A program made the translations under genes and the position numbers. From contig NZ_CP014136.1 in assembly GCF_002291425.1 (NCBI RefSeq), forward strand, positions 1,240,001 to 1,304,000: a stretch of DNA of 64,000 nucleotides, in the 5' to 3' direction. The notes beneath the pieces were generated by a model. That model searched no databases, was not told the DNA's origin, and saw nothing but the letters and a program-made list of their open reading frames with translations. Below are positions 62,597-64,000 of this stretch, piece after piece. The stretch's first letter is position 1, and each line of letters starts with the position of its first letter. This stretch comes from Gibbsiella quercinecans (GTDB lineage Bacteria > Pseudomonadota > Gammaproteobacteria > Enterobacterales > Enterobacteriaceae).

Positions 62597-64000
62597 TGCA
62601 ACGTTTTCCTGTCAATACGGTGGCCCTGGCGCTGCTTGGCGTGATCGCCCTGCTACTGCCCTTTTTCCTCGGCAGCTATGCGCTGCTGGTGTTTTCACTG
62701 TTTGCGCTTGGCGTCACCACCGTCGCCGGCCTGAATATTTTGCTTGGGCTGAGCGGCCAGGTTTCCTTCGGCCATATCGCGTTTTATGCGCTGGGGGCCT
62801 ATATTTCCGCCGGGCTGACCCTGGCCGGGCTGCCGCTCGGCATAGCGATGCTGGCGGCAATGCTGGCGTGCGGCCTGATCGGCGGCCTGCTGGCGATCCC
62901 GGCGCTGCGCGTGAGCGGCCCATTCCTGGCGATGATCACTATCGCTTTTGCGCTGGTCGTGCGCCATGTGTTGATTGAATGGCGCGATGTGACCGGTGGT
63001 TCTAACGGCCTGATGGGCATCCCGATGCCTGAATTCGGCGGGCTCGATCCGGCTATCGGCCTGGCGGTCTGCTGCGGCCTGCTGATGATGGCGGCGCTGT
63101 GCGGCTTCGCCCGCCTGCAGCACAGCCAATGGGGGCTGGCGATGCGCGCAGTGAAAGCCAGCGAAATCGCCGCGCGTTCGCTGGGCTTTAACCCCGTGGT
63201 GAGCAAAACCCTCGCCTTTACCCTTTCCGCCATGTTGACCAGCGCCGCCGGCGCCCTGGTGGCGCCGTTGATGATGTTCATCAACCCGGATTCCTTCCCT
63301 TTTTCGCAGTCGATACTGTTCATTCTCGCCGTCGTCATCGGCGGCAGCGGCACGCTGCTAGGGCCGGTGCTGGGGGCGCTGTTGATCGTGGTGCTGCCGG
63401 AACTGTTGTCCTCATTTGCCGAATACCGGTTGCTGATCTTCGCCGTGCTGTTGCTGGTGGTACTGTGGCTGGCTCCGCGCGGGCTGTTGGGCACCCTGAG
63501 CCGCTGGCTGGCGAAACCGCCGGTGGCATTGGCGCCGCAAACGCCGGACGCCGCCCTGCTGCAACGCCATTTCAGCCACAGTGGCCAGCCGCTGCTGAAG
63601 GTGGAAAATATCGGTATCCGCTTCGGCGGCGTGCAGGCGGCGAAGGACGTCAGCTTTAGCGTGCGCGGCGGGGAAGTGCTGGGGCTGATCGGCCCCAACG
63701 GCGCCGGGAAAACCACCGTGCTGAATATGATCAGCGGCTTTTACCGCGCCGACAACGGCAGCATCCAGTTGCAACGGGAACTGCGCGGGCTGGCCGCCTG
63801 GCGGGTCGCCCGCAACGGCATCGCCCGTACCTACCAAACTACCCAACTATTCAGCGGCATGAGCGTGCTGGAAAACCTGTTAGTGGCCCAGCAACGCGGC
63901 AGGCAGGGGTTGCCGTGGCGGCGCCCGGCCGCCGAGGCCCATGATATTGCGCTCGCGCTGCTGGCGTTGGTGGGTTACCGCGGTTCAGTACATACCCCGG
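62596..64000 (+). CDS. Fused LivM permease / LivG ATPase (3' end outside the window)
   Basis: 468 codons are visible with no stop. Residues about 1-310 are a LivM-type permease: TTVAGLNILLGLSGQVSFGH near residue 45, RHVLIEWRDVTGGSNGLMG near residue 121, VIGGSGTLLGPVLGALLI near residue 250. After a linker (ALAPQTPDAALLQRHF) a LivG-type ATPase starts near residue 335 (LLKVENIGIRFGGVQAAKDV) with Walker A GPNGAGKTT at residues 366-374 and Q-loop region RTYQTTQLFSGM. Such fusions occur in other proteobacteria. The C-terminal signature and Walker B lie past the edge. Confidence 0.93.
   Translation, partial: MQRFPVNTVALALLGVIALLLPFFLGSYALLVFSLFALGVTTVAGLNILLGLSGQVSFGHIAFYALGAYISAGLTLAGLPLGIAMLAAMLACGLIGGLLAIPALRVSGPFLAMITIAFALVVRHVLIEWRDVTGGSNGLMGIPMPEFGGLDPAIGLAVCCGLLMMAALCGFARLQHSQWGLAMRAVKASEIAARSLGFNPVVSKTLAFTLSAMLTSAAGALVAPLMMFINPDSFPFSQSILFILAVVIGGSGTLLGPVLGALLIVVLPELLSSFAEYRLLIFAVLLLVVLWLAPRGLLGTLSRWLAKPPVALAPQTPDAALLQRHFSHSGQPLLKVENIGIRFGGVQAAKDVSFSVRGGEVLGLIGPNGAGKTTVLNMISGFYRADNGSIQLQRELRGLAAWRVARNGIARTYQTTQLFSGMSVLENLLVAQQRGRQGLPWRRPAAEAHDIALALLALVGYRGSVHTP

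Overview
The window is chromosomal DNA from a GC-rich member of the Enterobacterales. It most resembles Serratia (Yersiniaceae): gene order follows the E. coli nagC to tatE/cspE segment almost gene for gene, the proteins are close to E. coli homologues, base composition is too GC-rich for Yersinia, and two short ERIC-like palindromic remnants of a type common in Serratia and Yersinia are present (2158-2209, 49008-49065). The species call is inference.

Layout. (1) 1-4.8 kb: 3' part of nagC, nagD, asnB, then a stringent-type promoter and six tRNA genes (Met-Leu-Gln-Gln-Met-Gln). (2) 4.7-5.8 kb: an islet holding only a HigB/HigA toxin-antitoxin pair. It lies between two 96-bp direct repeats that carry the 3' end and terminator of the last tRNA-Gln gene. 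(3) 5.8-18.4 kb: two blocks of L-arabinose genes, araFGH and araBAD plus divergent araC, placed on either side of ubiF-miaB-yjdM; E. coli has these genes elsewhere. The araB-araC gap keeps recognisable AraC I1/I2 half-sites, a CRP site and a promoter. (4) 18.6-26.3 kb: ybeZ-ybeY-corC-lnt and gltIJKL, with a GcvB-type target in the gltI leader and a SroC-like terminator before gltJ. (5) 26.4-28.4 kb: rihA and ybeL converge on a tandem array of five 93-bp palindromic repeats. (6) 28.7-41.1 kb: leuS-lptE-holA-nadD, rsfS-rlmH-mrdA-mrdB-rlpA-dacA, ybeD and lipB, covering translation, LPS transport, replication, NAD synthesis, cell elongation and lipoylation. (7) 41.2-48.9 kb: a DUF1543 gene, lipA, tatE, a fluoride riboswitch with crcB, a Bcr/CflA-type efflux pump, cspE, a two-part cold-shock protein, a zinc ribbon, a MASE1-GGDEF cyclase and a WrbA-like flavoprotein. 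(8) 49-51 kb: a gene-poor, AT-richer stretch with several tiny genes (including a YdcA homologue) and several strong terminators. (9) 51-64 kb: gldA behind an FNR-like box; a mmuM-plus-peptide-type ABC transporter operon behind a tandem MetJ-like box; a VOC remnant; a Tat-exported hydrolase; an NTF2-like protein; and a branched-chain-type ABC transporter whose permease and ATPase are fused and which runs off the window.

The most interesting observations are the tRNA-Gln-flanked minimal higBA islet with its paired operators, the MetJ-box mmuM-ABC operon (a candidate importer for S-methylmethionine or a related methionine precursor), the paired GcvB-target and SroC-like features in the glt operon, the fluoride riboswitch upstream of crcB and a drug-efflux gene, and the small-gene region at 49-51 kb. 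Start codons were moved from the longest ORF to the conserved start wherever family alignment or a ribosome binding site required it. Family identifications come from recalled homologues, not from database searches.
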